DNA of 64,000 bases from Cryptomeria japonica (lineage: Eukaryota; Streptophyta; Pinopsida; Cupressales; Cupressaceae). The first letter of the stretch is position 1; each line of letters starts with the position of its first letter. The stretch lies in contig NC_081414.1 in the NCBI RefSeq assembly GCF_030272615.1, forward strand, positions 818,160,396 to 818,224,395, given 5' to 3'. Both the position numbers and the translations under genes were made by a program. The notes beneath the pieces are model-generated. The model ran no database searches. It had not been told where the DNA came from and worked only from the letters and a program-made list of their open reading frames with translations. Shown one piece after another: positions 46,548 through 61,000 of the stretch.

Positions 46548-48010
46548 TTGAACAAATTTGTCCTTCTAAAATAACTATACAAATAAACTCAAAATACCCA
46601 GAATGAAGGAGAAAAAGAACTAACGGATTTGTCCTTCTAAAATAACTATATAAATAAACTCAAAATGCCTAGAATGAAGGACAAAAAGAACTAACAGTTG
46701 GATAGATTGTCATTGAAGTGATAATCTTCCTCTGAATTGAGAGGTACAGCTCCCTCTTAGAAGATTTACAAGGAATTAAATTACTGACATGCTTTTAACT
46801 AGAAAACAATAAAGGAAAATAACATTCATCCATAGCCATGAAAATGAATGCCAAAGATTTACAAAACAGATATAAATGAAGACCATTAAATCAAAGTTTA
46901 ATTTTCTGCACTTATGGATAGCATTTGAACTAAAAACTAACAAAGAATGTTGTTGCTGCAATATGGCTTACTTTCAAGCACACAAACTTGTAAAAATCCA
47001 CATACACAATTGATTATAACAAAAAAAACATTAATAAACAACTGCAAAGGTTCAAATTCCAGCTACAGTCATGAGAAGAATATCAAAAACACAAATATTT
47101 AAGATATCATCTACATTCTATTCATGTCTAAAAATCAACTCAAAGATTGATATTTTATGTACAAAACATTGCTTAGAAAAGCTTCAACTCCTCCCTTACA
47201 AATAAAAATCTACTCCCTCTCACCCACAGGCTACTGGAAGAAAAGAAAAGAAGAAGAACCATGCCTCCTTCAATCCTTTCACAATAAATAGCTACATGAG
47301 ATCTTTATTCAGTTTTATAACTGAATCTTGAAAAACCTTTTAACTTTTACTTTTCACTTTCCCCATTACTCTTATTTATAGCATCACATATTTATTAACA
47401 TTAGAAATATAATTCTCTAAAGTTTATAAAAATATTTGGACAGATGGCACTTGAATATTTTATCCCAAAATGAAAATATTCTTTATGTTGGGCGGACTGA
47501 AAAATATTTGTGACAATCAAAATCTATCTTGGTGCGGGGGCCGTAACTTTTGTTTGCACCGTTGGATCTTTCTTAATTTTGGATATTTTGGTCGTAACCT
47601 AGCTTTCTACATTTTGACTGGAGCGATTGCAAAAATAATGTCTAAGTAAAAAGATATGTGCTACTGTGTGTGGGTCAATATGATTGTCATAAAATCAGAC
47701 CTGCAGAGCTTGAACCTTGAATTTCATTGAACATTTTGAACATCACTGAACTGTTTGAACTAGGTTCAAACGGTTCACAGTCTGGAGAAAGAGTATATGA
47801 AACATCATCCACGACCATGAAATAGGGTTGTTGCAAAACACTTGATATGAATGTTAGACTGAAAATGTCTTAGACACAACTTAGAACCCGCAGTACCTAT
47901 ATGAACACTATGAACTCTTTTCAGGATGGTTCGAGGGGTTCATGAGGTTCAAACCAACCATTGAAACATAATGCTAAGGATTTAGAAATGATTTATAGGA
48001 GGATTAGGGA
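46548..48010 (-). repeat. Second LTR remnant (G), abutting F
   Basis: Begins like F (ATTTGTCCTTCTAAAATAAC) and repeats the same order: GAACTAACAGTTGGATAG, GAGAGGTACAGCTCC, TTTTAACTAGAAAACAA, and then looser TTGAACC words near 47710-47960. A 71-bp duplication (46556-46626, 46627-46697) lies at its start. The right edge is not sharp. Confidence 0.55.
46556..46697. repeat. 71-bp direct duplication
   Basis: ATTTGTCCTTCTAAAATAAC through AAAAAGAACTAAC occurs twice in a row with a handful of substitutions. Confidence 0.85.
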
Positions 48011-49076
48011 TTGAACCAAAGAACTTTTAACAAGATAAGAACTCAACTAAAAATTTTGCAAGACAATTCACTCTTGTTATGAGGGACGAATGACAAGGTA
48101 ACACATAAAAAAAGAGCATTTTTCTCCTTTGATCTCCTAAATCTAATTATTGTTGTCCATGAATTGATACCTAAAACACATGGCTTAAGATATAATAGAA
48201 ATATGGAAAATGACTAATATATCAAAATCTAATATGATCGTCACTTTATAGCACAAATAAGCTATAAATTTTAACACCCCATTTCATCTCAAGATAGTAA
48301 TTTAAAAAATAAATAAAATCTTGTCCTAAAAATAACCCACACTTATCATGATGTCATCCATTAACTCATCGTAAATGACAACTCTTTTATGAGAACACCT
48401 ACCACTTTATTTTAGAATTATTCTCTTATGTAATTTATTGACAATACATAACCTCACTTATTAAATATTATTTGATCAAATTTACAACCCTACAATTAAA
48501 TTTCTTTATTTCTTACTCTCATTAACTAAAAATAAACATTGCACCCACATTAACCAAATTAACTAAAAAGAAACATTACAATTACTACTTCCTCCATGTA
48601 ATCTCCTAGAAGTGAATAGTCTTTGGTCCTTTGCAAATTAAAATTTAAAATCTTCATGTAGCTTGTATTGTTGTTTATATAAAAAAAATTAATGATGTCA
48701 ACCCTTTTATGATGTCCTTAAAATATACATAGAATTATGATTATATCATTCAAAGAGTTTAGAGAGATTCAAGGGAAGTGTGTGTATTAGAGTCTTAGAG
48801 AATTGGATTTAAACATATCAATTGTTAGATCCTCATTGGACAAATAACAAAATAATTAAGCTGGCATTGAGTATGTTGTGTTTCTAATATTTATCATTTA
48901 TTTATTTGAAATCAATTTATAAGCTATTTGTTTTCATTTAATAGCATTTGAGATCTTCTTCTGGCCCATTTTAAAGGTGATTTGATGAAGAAATATATTC
49001 CAATAATTAAAAATGAACATTAATTTCAATAAACTAATTTACATATAATTGTTTTCTATTAAAATATGTAGGGAAG
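48011..49076. other. Unassigned AT-rich DNA
   Basis: No coding frame over 60 codons, no repeat of the other families. I see nothing I can name. Confidence 0.5.
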
Positions 49077-50556
49077 TGTAATCCCCCACCAAGAAACCCT
49101 AAAGGATTCAACTAAAACTCTTGAAAAGAGTGCAAATAATTTTTTTTTTAACATTAAAGAATGTAAAGATGCATTAAATTAAATATTGTAATAAAATTTG
49201 CACAAGCGGAAGACTTAACTTAAACACCTAAAGGGTTTCCAACGAAGATTACTCGATTAATCCAATGAAAATTAAGGTTTATTAATCCAATTAACAATGT
49301 GAATCATTAAACCTACTCATGACAAAATGATTACCACAAGGACATAGAAATTAAATTCCATAAAAGTTTTAACTAGCATGATAGAATATATGCATCTAAC
49401 ATTAGCTACATTACATCATAATCCATATTACTACATCTAATTGATAACTTCAGACATGCATTTAAGATTAATATCATCTAAATTACATTATACATTTAAA
49501 CCATAATGCCATTCATATATCCAAAATAAAAAAAGGAACCAAATGAACACATACACCATACAACACCAAAATTGATACCAGAGTTCACTGCTAATGGGCT
49601 ACATCTCCAAGTGTGCTTCAAATGCAAGACCCTTCTTAATAAATAATGGGTGAAAAATACATAAGGTTCACATCAATTACACCCTGCCATCAAGGTGTAC
49701 AAAAACAAATGATACATATGACCACATACGGTCCAAGAGATACATGGATGATCCAAGAAGAAGAAAGAGTCCATCCATTAGAAACATAATATGGAGCAAA
49801 TACAAGAGAACAATTAGAGCAACAGTTAAACTAAATCCTTGCATTCCATCATAAGCGTCACATGATCTAACAAGAATATCAGGTACTCACAAAAAGCATA
49901 AACAACTAGATATGACTTCCACAATACTGCTCCAAGCAAAAGCAACACAAACTGTACACTAGTGAACATAAGAGAAGAGTGTCATCACATAGCTTGGTAT
50001 GGTTACCTTGGCAGGCCTCCATAGGTCCTAACCCCCATCAACTAGGTTACCCTAGCAACCTCTCCCGAACCTCTGGCCCCATCCAAGTCTCATGTGGACC
50101 CAAACAATTCTTTTGTGAGGAAAAGGTTTTTGGTTTGCCATTCCAGGCCCTCTCACTACATCCTGAGTCTGTACTAGCACTCAACCCATGTGTGAGGTAC
50201 AATTATCTTATTTAGTGTTTCCATCTACCAAAACCCCTAATAAATTATTAAGTTATCACTTTCTTAGATAAACTTTTGATGAGTTATCTTGCTTACCACT
50301 CTCCCATCTGACACTTAACCACAAATCAAACGAACTCCCAAAACCAAGGTATACACAAGAAATAGTATACGGAGTTCAAAGCAATAGAAAACCACTTGGC
50401 CAAACAAGCCCTTGTGCACAGATAACTAATTGATGACTCTTTGACTAGAGACATGACCAGTTACGAATCAACCACATGAAAACAGTCAATACTTGAAATC
50501 AAGGACTTGCAATTTTCGAAAGAAAGTGAGAATACAGTAAATGAAAATACACATCT

Positions 50557-50679
50557 TTTTTTTTTTTTTTGATAAAAGTGGATAGAACCACTGAACTATA
50601 ATAAATTTTAAAAGTTTTTTATAGTGCCTAGTTCAAAAAGCACTGAAGGGAAAGAACCAGTAAGAAAACCCTTCAGTAT
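50557..50679 (-). mobile_element. Truncated LINE-like 3' tail inserted in the 3' LTR
   Basis: Absent from the other LTR, which reads ACACATCTTTGCTACTC across the site. On the minus strand it ends in GTGGTTCTATCCACTTTTATC and a run of 15 or more A, after AGTGCTTTTTGAACTAGG. The same tail closes the insertion at 56.8 kb, so both come from one family. Only about 120 bases survive, with no coding part. Confidence 0.8.
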
Positions 50680-51171
50680 TGCTACTCTAATGTGACATTA
50701 ATTTTTCCATTTCGTTAAAATACAAATTGGCCAAAGTTTTCTAATCAATCTAAATTTTCAAAATACATCATTGGAAAAATCATCATTACATAATAATTTC
50801 AATACCAAAATTACAATTATATAATTTGTCTATTTTCCAGTACATATAAAAATATAAAATTAATCAATATTTCTCTAAAATGAAAATATCATTAAATTTC
50901 CAACTATATCTATTTTTTTGTCATTTCCCATTTCCAAATTCCCCAAGCAATATATTATTTAATTTTCAAACTTCACAAATAATACATTATTTAATTTTCA
51001 AAATTTCCAAATAATATTTTATTTAATTTTCCAAATTTCCAAATAAAATATTATTTAATTTTCCAAATTAAAATAATCATTTCCATTTTCTTTCAAAATA
51101 ACTTATCTATTCTATCCATTTCCAAATTACATATGTTTCTCCATGCATAATAAAAAAATATATAAACAAAG

Positions 51172-51173
<2 letters not shown>

Positions 51174-51233
<60 letters not shown>
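51174..51233. repeat. (TA)n microsatellite
   Basis: 60 bases of TA; 20 bases at the same place in the other LTR (60017-60036). Confidence 0.95.
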
Positions 51234-51236
<3 letters not shown>

Positions 51237-51299
51237 CATAAAAAAAACTTTTTAAAACAAAATAAAATTAAACTTTATATTTATTTATTTATTTTTGTT

Positions 51300-51500
51300 T
51301 TGAAAATAGCCCACCCACGTGGGCTCCCTTACCAATGGGAAAGGATGCTGATGTGGGGACCATGTCTTGGTCTCCCAACAACCTTGGCCTCCACAGCCGA
51401 GGTCTCTCCCCATGGCCTGGGGAAGCTACGGCTCCCCCAACCATGGGTCGAGGGCCATGGCTTTCCAAACCCCCCCCCCCCCCCCCCCCCCCCTCCCCAA
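51300..51500. repeat. GC-rich island with C24 run in the 3' LTR
   Basis: CCCACGTGGGCTCCC, several CCATGG and GGCCTGGGG words, then 24 consecutive C (51470-51493). It stands out sharply from AT-rich DNA. The partner island is at 60110-60290 with a C-run of about 15. The G-run on the minus strand could form a quadruplex. Confidence 0.8.
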
Positions 51501-54500
51501 TATAATTAATTTTTTGCATTTTTTTTTTGAATTTAAAACAAACCCCCATCCACTGTGTATAATCTTAGAAGTTTTCAAAGAAATTTCCTGGGAAATCTTT
51601 CCAAAATACATTATGATTTTATTTTTTTTAAATAGTAAACTCCAAACACATAAAAACTCATAAAATGACAGGGAAAATAAAAAGAGAATGCAACTCTTTG
51701 TAAATAACCAGAGGATGAATATCAAATTCTTTTGAAAACCTTTCTCTACTAGGCAACTAAATCTGGCAAAATTTTGCCAGCATAACCCTCATATTGGGCA
51801 ATTTTCAAATAATTGAAACACTAATTACACACCGATTAAACTAATTTTACCATTCAAACATTGAATGAGAGAATAAAAAATGAAATATTTCTTTTTTTCT
51901 TTTTTTTGGTTTTAAACTCCAAGAGATTTCGCCTAAATCTGATTTTTTAATCCATTCTTTCCATTTAAACAAGAAATTTAGATTTGGGGATAGACTAAAA
52001 CTAGTCTAAAATCATACTAATTTCACCTTAAAAAAATAAATTAATAATTCAAACAAATCTAACATCAAATCTCTTCAGAGAGAAATTTCTTCATACAAAT
52101 ACAATTTTCAACAAAACATAGACATTAAAAAAAACTACAATCCAACCTTATAAGCTATCCTAGAAGAAATCTAAGATGAGCCCAACCTACAACTCAAGAA
52201 ATTCTTCCTCCATCTTCCAACCACAATCCCCAAAAACAACTTCTTTTGTTTTTTTTTAATTTCATTGAAAGTATAGTTTAAAAGGAAATTTTTTACCAAA
52301 AAATCCATTTTAGGTTGAAATTATTTTTGACCAAATACATCATTTCCACAAAGTTAATATTCAAAAATGTTTTTTCCTCTGTAGAATTTGATTTTTTTAA
52401 TTTTATATAAAACTTCAAATTTACATATTCAAAGTCAATGGTAAGATATTTTGGAGATATTTTAATTTTCTTAAAAAGTTTATTTTTATAAATTCAAAAT
52501 GCATAATACAATTACATTTCACAATTTTAATTGATCAACTCACTAGTTAATTGAAATTTAACGATTTGATTATCAACTAATCATTTAAAAGGGGTCGTAA
52601 TAATTAATTTGATTTAATTATGAATGAGCAATAAACACATTTAACCAATTAAAATCCTTAAGATTAATTAACTCATTTCACCCATTGCATAATATGAACT
52701 TAAGTAACCTAATTAGGCACATGACCCGCAAACCAAATAAAAAGAGAACTTGCAGACGACCGACACCACTCACATTGAGCATGACTAGGGGTAACATGAA
52801 GAGTTTAAGAACTTATCTTCTCCCACATCCATTGAATCAATAAGGTACATTCAAACCTGTGAAACCAGGTGGAGTCGATACCTCGTACCCACACGATACT
52901 CAAACCTGCAATTTATTGCATCACCGATACACACATGCATATATTTATAAAAACACGGTAAACACACTGGTGAAGGAGAATCATGACTTCTCATGTCTCA
53001 ACGTAGTGAGTGATGAGAACCCATCTCCCCGCACCCCATACATGCACATACATGATACATTCCCATGACGCACAACATGCATAAGGGAAATGAGTCAGTC
53101 CATAATCATTAATGCGTAATTAAAATCAACATTTAATCATCGTCAATAAATTAATACATCATCATTAACTAGAACACGCACATTAAATCATATGTCATCA
53201 TGATAGCATACTAGCTACACATAAACATCATGACCAAGGGGGGATCTACAAAGGTACTGAAAAGTCAAAGTACGCACGTGAACAATATGATCAAGGAACG
53301 CGTACTACATCCTCCCCACCTAGGATTTGACTTACTCCTGGAAGTCACAAGTCTAGGGTAGGAACATAGGGACACCACAAGTCAAAGTACTCACATAATA
53401 TAAGCCAAAATCTTGACTATATTGCAAGAAGTCAAAATCTATAAAATCAGCCTATTAACGTGCCAAGATCAACATTCAAATCAACTATCTTAACAAAATT
53501 ATTTCAATCCTTTTCTAACTCAAATAGGTTTTCAACAAATTTCCTTGCATAATTACTATAAAAAAATTCGCTACACAAGAATGGCAACAATCACATCATC
53601 TATATATCACCATCTAGGTTACGCATGCCAATTATTTATTAAACTACTAGGAACCATAATTTCATTAAGTATTCACATAAGTCATACAATATCTATTGAA
53701 ATTCTTATCCAAAGCATATAACACAGAGTACAAACATCATAACTTACTCTACCCAAACATGAAAAACACTCCTATCACATCAACACTCATCATAATGATG
53801 AAAATTTCACATCTGATATATCATCTTACACATAAATTTTCCTTCCTACATTACTAGGGAAGCATATCATACTCAAGGTTAAGTACATAAATTTTGTCAT
53901 TAAAATGGTAGCATACTACCTTAAGGGTCCATAATGTATAGACATAGAAAGCATAAAGGTTCATGGTATAAAACTAAAATAATGGTAAACACCACAACAT
54001 CAAAAATTAAGGCATAATACAATCTCATTCTAAGCAAGCAAGTGAATATAATTTACATACAATGACACTTAATGTCAACTTAATTCAAATAGAATCCATG
54101 TAGGCATTCCAACACACTCGTCAAAGCAATGAGTTTGCAAATCCTTTGCAATTATCCAAGGCGGAATGCACAATTCACTAAATCCAGTTTACACTTCTAT
54201 CTAATAAATCTTTGATACAATTGATTATAAATGAGTTTCATCATAGAAAGACACTTTTAATTTTATTAATTTAATATAACACTATTGATTACCTCATTAT
54301 GCCTAAATCCACTCTTCGCAGTGTTCTCCCTTAACACACTATCAGAGGTTCTTATTAACATGATAGAAATATCACTTAACACATAACTAGGGCTAGCTAA
54401 TTCAAACACTCAGAATGACCACCTAACACCCCAAGCAATAGTAATTCAAAATTAAAATTACCAAATCCACAATGAAATAAAGAAAGATGTCAGCAATCTC

Positions 54501-55539
54501 AAAATTCAACAAAATCAAAAACATGACAAGAGTCATAATTAAAATAAAAAGAAATGAGAATTTAGTTGTCATTCCGTAATAAGAAATCTCAAAATAAAAT
54601 ACTAGCCCCATAGTCACATAACACTAGTCAAAAGACAGTTAAAACACTGTCGCAATCAAAACTCAAAACAAGGTGACCATCTTTAGTCACACCTTTGGGA
54701 GTAACCGCCACACAAAACCCAAGGTCCCATGTCCTGAGTGCGATAGAGAGTGAAAATTTAGACATTTAAGGCTATTACACTAACTATATTTCTTTATTAA
54801 TGCAATCTTGTATACACATGAAAGTTCATCTAACTATCCTTTATGTAGGCATACATATGTTGGGAGGTAATAATATGTCTTGCACACAAACAAAGAATAC
54901 ACTCATTATGTAAATTTCATTCTACATGATATAATCTTACCAAGTAATCAGATTCCTAACATTACCCTTTTCAAGCAACTCTTAAGCATAAATTCCAAAT
55001 TGTTTAATGTTTTCCAGACTCACGATAAAATTAATAACACTTGGACGCGCTATATCTGTCACCATTTATCCACTCTACTAAGATTTTCATTAAATAACAC
55101 ATTCTTTACAATTCAAATTAAATAAGGAAGTAGCATCATTTCTATATCTTTTACTAATTCCACTCAATATTCATATTCACATTACTAACCATGCAAATTT
55201 GCTTTACAAAGCTTAAGACTTCCATCTTTCCACATGTAGCCAAAACACAAAAATACAATTTCATATGCTTTATACACATTCTACACGTTATTCATAACTC
55301 TATCTCAATCAATAATAGTTTCTCGAACATGATATGTTAAGCAATAAAATCATATGACTAATCACAATACATATGCAAAAAGTATTCCACTTACCTGTAA
55401 ACATACTTTTCATGATATCCTAATATGTGATGTAACACTTTGGATTCTTAATGCAGAATTGATCAAACATTCCTTATTATTGTCCTATAATAATTATTAA
55501 AGTTAATGAATACATAGATATCTGCATTTGTAGTGGCGG

Positions 55540-56820
55540 CTCGCTCGTAGGCATATTTATGATTGATTTATTGTTCTTTGAGGTGGCAGTTTGGGTATGT
55601 TTCTTTTTCACAAGGCTTTGGGGATTTTCCTCGTGTGACAATCTTGATTTATCATAAGATATTTCGTATGAGCAATGGTCGTACTTTTCTTGAGGACATT
55701 TTCATTATTCTTTATGAGGTGGTGGTCTGTGGTAGTTTGTTGGCATGATTTACTGTGGGCTAGCTTGTGCTGATCTTTTTCTGATATCTTTCTCGTCCTT
55801 TGGAGGATGTGCATATTTATTTATGATGGCCTTTGGTTTCTTTATAAGCCTGCTCTTTTTCTTGCATCACATTATTTCTTTTTTTATGGAGGTTGTTGGT
55901 TATAGTGTCTTGCTGCCTGTTAAGCAGTGTGATTTTCAGGACTCTCATGGTTTTGATGATGAAAAGCTTGTTCACCTGTTTAAAAAAAAAATTCTGGATT
56001 TCTCTCTAGCTTTTTGCAAAGTGGTTGGCAAGCGATGGTTGGTGGAAAATGCAAATAGTTTTCTTGTTGAGGTTGCATATTTCTTTATTACTATCTGTAT
56101 GGACATGCTCTTGGATTCTTCTATGGTTAGGGCGCTATTGGATGCATACATTAATCCCTTTCTTTATTCTGCTACTCATATGGATAATGCTTTGTCTCTC
56201 TATCATTTTGAGTTTGGTGTTTTTCCTTATGGTGGTTTCCTATCTCGTTCTCAATTACTATCTTCTAGATAGCATGGTGAACATCTTTTAGCTATAAGAG
56301 GAGGCTTGAATTCTAATCTTTATGATGATACTATGTTTGCTCTTGTAGCTTTTTTAGATCATGTTTCACCAAATATCTTGGCAGCAACTGTTAATGTGTT
56401 TTTAGGTATTCACTTTCTCCTGGATTCATTGAATGCGGTTATGTCTTCTCCAACTACAGTTATGCCTCTTTAGATTGTGGCTCCAACAGTGTAGAATGAT
56501 GACATTATCCACCCACTCTCTCCTCCGTTGGAAAGCACTAGTTCTTGGTTTCTGCATTCTTGATGTTCTATTCTCTCACTCAGAGAGTTTTTGTACTCAT
56601 ATTCTGGGGAGGATGGGTTTTTTGATGCCCAATATGGTTTTTGCGGGTTGGATATTTCTCTTCGTTCCTCGTTCTTATATGGCTATACTATTTATGAGCA
56701 AGACCGAAGGTTTTCTTTTCCTGTTTCTTTCCTACCAGTGCTCTTTGAACTAGGTTGTAAAAATTATAAATATTAATAAAATTTAGTGGTTCTCCACTTT
56801 TATTAAAAAAATAAAAAAAT
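55540..56820 (+). mobile_element. 5'-truncated LINE-like retroposon
   Basis: A T-rich segment with partly open frames (175 codons at 55745-56272, then further stretches broken by TAG) ends with GAACTAGG, AATATTAATAAAATTT, GTGGTTCTCCACTTTTATT and an A-rich tail. The ending matches the tail at 50557-50679. I cannot find RT motifs in the open frames. They are hydrophobic because of the T-rich composition and may be 3' untranslated sequence or a decayed C-terminus. The left edge is approximate and no target duplication was identified. Confidence 0.55.
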
Positions 56821-56821
56821 T

Positions 56822-58026
56822 ATTGACAAGCAATTAAATACTTCTATTCAAATCAATTGATGCATTATTTAGTAGCATTTCTTTGTATCTTTATAACTAG
56901 ATAGAGAGAATAGGAAGAGAGTTTGATAGTCGACCCATTTCATACATATACACATAAATAAATAAGGTCACACAAGCATGCTTAAATTCCTCTCTATATG
57001 CCTATCGTCTTTATTATACAATTTTCATTTAAATACCATTTTAGAAGAATGCCAATTGGCCTATCATGATATTTCCAAATATTATGGATGCTACTGAATG
57101 TCCTAATTTTCCAAAAATGAAATCAAGACAAACAATCTTTTCTTTCATACAAGAACTCTTGTGAAACACTCACTACTCCTACTCAATACGAAATACATTG
57201 TTATCTGCAACCCTTCATCAAAAATCCAAGTACAAGAAGAAGATGGAAGAGGAGATACCAACTAAATGATACATAATTATGCATGTACATCAAACATGGG
57301 TTTCATTTGCACCTTCTATTCATAATAAGTCAATTATATATATCCAAAAGCAAGTACATTATTGCATTGTTTGAATAGGTCATCATTTGTGTCGATATTA
57401 TGAAACACATAATGAAATATTTAATGAAAACACATCAATTCCCTCCTAGCCACTATAGCATGATCCTTTTTACACATTTGATTACAAACAAGCGAGTTTC
57501 ACATAACAACTATACGTACATTATCGCACAGTGCTTAAGATAGAAATTCATTATGTTACTCCTACAATACACATGGTGAATTCCTTTATGAAAAACATAC
57601 AATTTCCTCCCAATATCCATTATGATTTATTTTTTATTTAATTCATAGCCCTCTTATTATCCAATACACAGTAGAATCATTAGGCTCACACAAGGGTTCG
57701 AGAAGTCACAACATTCACTCGCAATCAGAAAACATACACAAGCGATAAATACACATAGCAACATTTTAATTCCTAGAGAGAAAGGGGAGGAAGGTTGATA
57801 TACATTCAATTCACTACATAATATGCACTCAACATCTACCATAAAATTTATTCAAGGTCATGACACTAGGCCCTATCATAATCACAATACAAGCACATTT
57901 CAGACTTTAATATTCAAGACAAGCACTATCCAACCCAATGGGTTAGTCAAGGGAATACAACATCAAGACTATACACATCACTCCAACTAAGGGCAGAAGC
58001 TACACCAGAGATCCCAGTGTTTGCAA
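56822..58026. other. Internal non-coding part of the LARD-like element
   Basis: AT-rich, no ORF over 61 codons. A diverged direct duplication joins 57400-57460 and 57570-57625 (ATGAAAA.ACAT.CAATT.CCTCC). Those pyrimidine-rich spots could be a minus-strand polypurine tract, but I cannot place the LTR edge. Confidence 0.5.
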
Positions 58027-58044
58027 CCATTGGCTCTAATACCA
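58027..58044 (-). promoter_or_regulatory. Primer binding site, tRNA-iMet type
   Basis: The minus strand reads TGGTATTAGAGCCAATGG two bases after the LTR end ACA. The TGGTATTAGAGCC core differs by one base from the usual plant TGGTATCAGAGC. Confidence 0.8.
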
Positions 58045-58046
58045 AA

Positions 58047-61000
58047 TGTAATGCCCTGCCAAGAAACTCTAAAGGATTCAACTAAAACTCTCGAAAAGAG
58101 TGCAAATAATTTTTTTTTAACATTAAAGAACTTAAAGATGCATTAAATTAAATATTGCAATATCATTTGCAGAAGTGGAAGACTTATCTTAAACACCTAA
58201 AGGGTTTCGAATGAAGATTACTCGATTGATCCAATGAACATTAAGGTTTATTAATCCAATTAATAATGTGAATCATTAAACCTACTTATGACAAAATGAT
58301 TACCACAAGGACATAAAAATTAAATTCCATAAGAGATTTAACTAGCATGTTAGAATATATACATCTGGCATTAGCTACATTACATCATAATCCATATTAC
58401 TACATCTAACTGATAACTTCAGACATGCATTTAAGATTAATATCATCTAAATTACATTATACATTTAAACCATAATGCCATTCATATTTCCAAAATAAAA
58501 AGGAACCAAATGAACACATACACCATACAACACCAAAATTGATATTGGAGTTCACCCCCAATGGGCTACATCTCTGGGTTTGCTTCAAATGCAAGACCCT
58601 TCTTAATAAATAATGGGTGAAAAATACATAAGGTTCACATCAATTACACCCTACCATCAAGGCGTACAAAAATAAATGATACATGGATGATCCAAGAAGA
58701 AGAAAGAGGATCCATTTGAAACATAAAATGGAGTAAATACAAGAAAACAATTGGAGCACCAGTGAAACTAAATCCTCGTATTTCATCATAAGCATCACAT
58801 GATCTAACATGAATATCAAGTAACCACAAAAAGCATAAACAATAGATATGACTCCCATAATAGTGCTCCAAGCAAAAGCAACACAAACTGCACACTAGTG
58901 AACATAAGGGAAGAGTTTCATCACATAGCTTGGAATGGCTACCCTGGTAGGCCTCCATAGGTCCCGACCCCCATCCACTAGGTTACACTGGCAACCTCTC
59001 CTGAACCTCCGACCCCATCCAAGTCTCATGTGGACCCAAACAATCCTTTTATGAGGACAAGGTTGTTGGTTTGCCATTCTAGGCCTTCTTACTGCATCCT
59101 GAGTCTATACTAGCACTCAACCCATGCGTGAGGCATAATTATCTTACTTATTGTTTTCATCTACCAAACCCCCTAATATATTATTAAGTTATCACTTTCT
59201 TAGACAAACTTTCGATGCGTTATCTTGCTTACCACTTTGGGTGCGACCCCCACTCGAAAGCTACTCTCCCATATGACACTTAACCACAAATCAGACGAAC
59301 TCCCAAAACCAAGGTATACACAAGAAATAGTATACGGAGTTAAAAGCAATAGAAAATCACTTGGCCAAACAAGCCCTTGTACACAGATAACCAACTGATG
59401 ACTCTCTGACTACAGACATGACTAGTTACGAATCAACCACATGAAAACAGTCAATACTCGAAATCAAGGACTTGCAATTTTTGAAAGCAAATGAGAATAC
59501 AGTAAATGAAAATACACATCTTTGCTACTCTAATGTGACGTTAATTTTTCCATTTCGTTTAAATACAAATTGGCCAAAGTTTTCTAATCAATCTAAATTT
59601 TCAAAATACATCATTAGAAAAATCATCATTACATAATAATTTCAATACCAAAATTACAATTATATAATTTTCCTATTGTCCAATACATATAAAAATATAA
59701 AATTAATCAATATTTCTCTAAAATGAAAATATCATTAAATTTCCAACTATATCTATTTTTTTTTCATTTCCCATTTCCAAATTCCCCAAGTAATATATTA
59801 TTTAATTTTCAAATTTCACAAATAATACATTATTTAATATTCAAAATTTCCAAATAATATTTTATTTAATTTTCCAAATTTCCAAATAAAATATTATTTA
59901 ATTTTCTGAATTAAAATAATCATTTTCATTTTCTTTCAAAATAACTTATCTATTCTATCCATTTCCAAATTACATATGTTTCTCCATGCATAATAAAAAA
60001 AATATAAACAAAACACTATATATATATATATATATAAAATTAACATAAAAAAAAAAAAATTTAAACAAAATAAAATTAAACTTTATATTTATTTATTTAT
60101 GTTTTAAAAATACCCCACCCACGTGGGCTCCCTTACCAATGGGAAGAGAGGCTGTTGTGGGGACCATGTTGTGGTCTCCCAATAGTCGAGGCCTCTCCCC
60201 ATGGCCTGGGGAAGCTACGGCTCCCCCAACCATGGGTCAAGGGCCATGGCTTGCCAAACCCCCCCCCCCCCCCTCCTCCCTTCCCCAATATAATTAATTT
60301 TCTGCATTATTATTATTATTTTTTTCAATTTAAAACAAACCCCCATCCATTGTGTATAATCTCAGAAGTTTTCAGAGAAATTTTCTGGCAAATCTTTTTG
60401 GAATACATTATGATTTTTATTTTTTTTTAAACAGTAAACTCCAAACACATAAAAACTCATAAAATGACAGGGAAAATAAAAAGGTAATGCAACTCTTTGA
60501 AAATAACCAGAGGATGAATATCAAATTCTTTGGAAAAACTTTCTCTTCCAGGCAACTAAATTTGGCAAAAATTTTCCAGCATAACCCTCATATTGGACAA
60601 ATTTCAAATAATTGAAACACTAATTACACACTGAATAAACTAATTTTATCATTCAGACACTAAATGAGAGAATAAAAAATGAAATATTTTTTTATTTTTT
60701 TTAGTTTTAAACTCCAAGAGATTTCACCCAAATCTGATTTTTAAAACCATTATTTTCATAAACAAGAAATTTAGATTTGGAGATAGACTAGAACTAGTCT
60801 AAAATCATACTAATTTCACCTTACAAAACTAAATTAATAATTGAAATAAATATGACATCAAATATCTTCACACAAAAATTTCTTCATACAAATACAATTT
60901 TCAATAAAACATAAACAATAAAAAAAACCAGAATCCAACCTTATGAGCTATCCTGGAAGAAATCTGAGATGAGCCCAACCTGCAACTCAAGAAATTCTTC

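Larger units (their letters stand above)
49077..55187 (-). repeat. 3' LTR of the LARD-like element (at least 6.1 kb)
   Basis: Parallel to 58047-64000 over its whole length, with indels: a LINE tail at 50557-50679, a longer TA run at 51174-51233 and a longer C-run at 51470-51493. It may extend past 55187, where the partner copy leaves the window. No ORF over 100 codons. Confidence 0.8.

Noticed and set aside
55563-56753. Plus-strand protein gene near 56 kb
   Set aside because: The frames are hydrophobic because the DNA is T-rich, are broken by stops, show no domain I know, and end in a LINE-like tail with an A-run.
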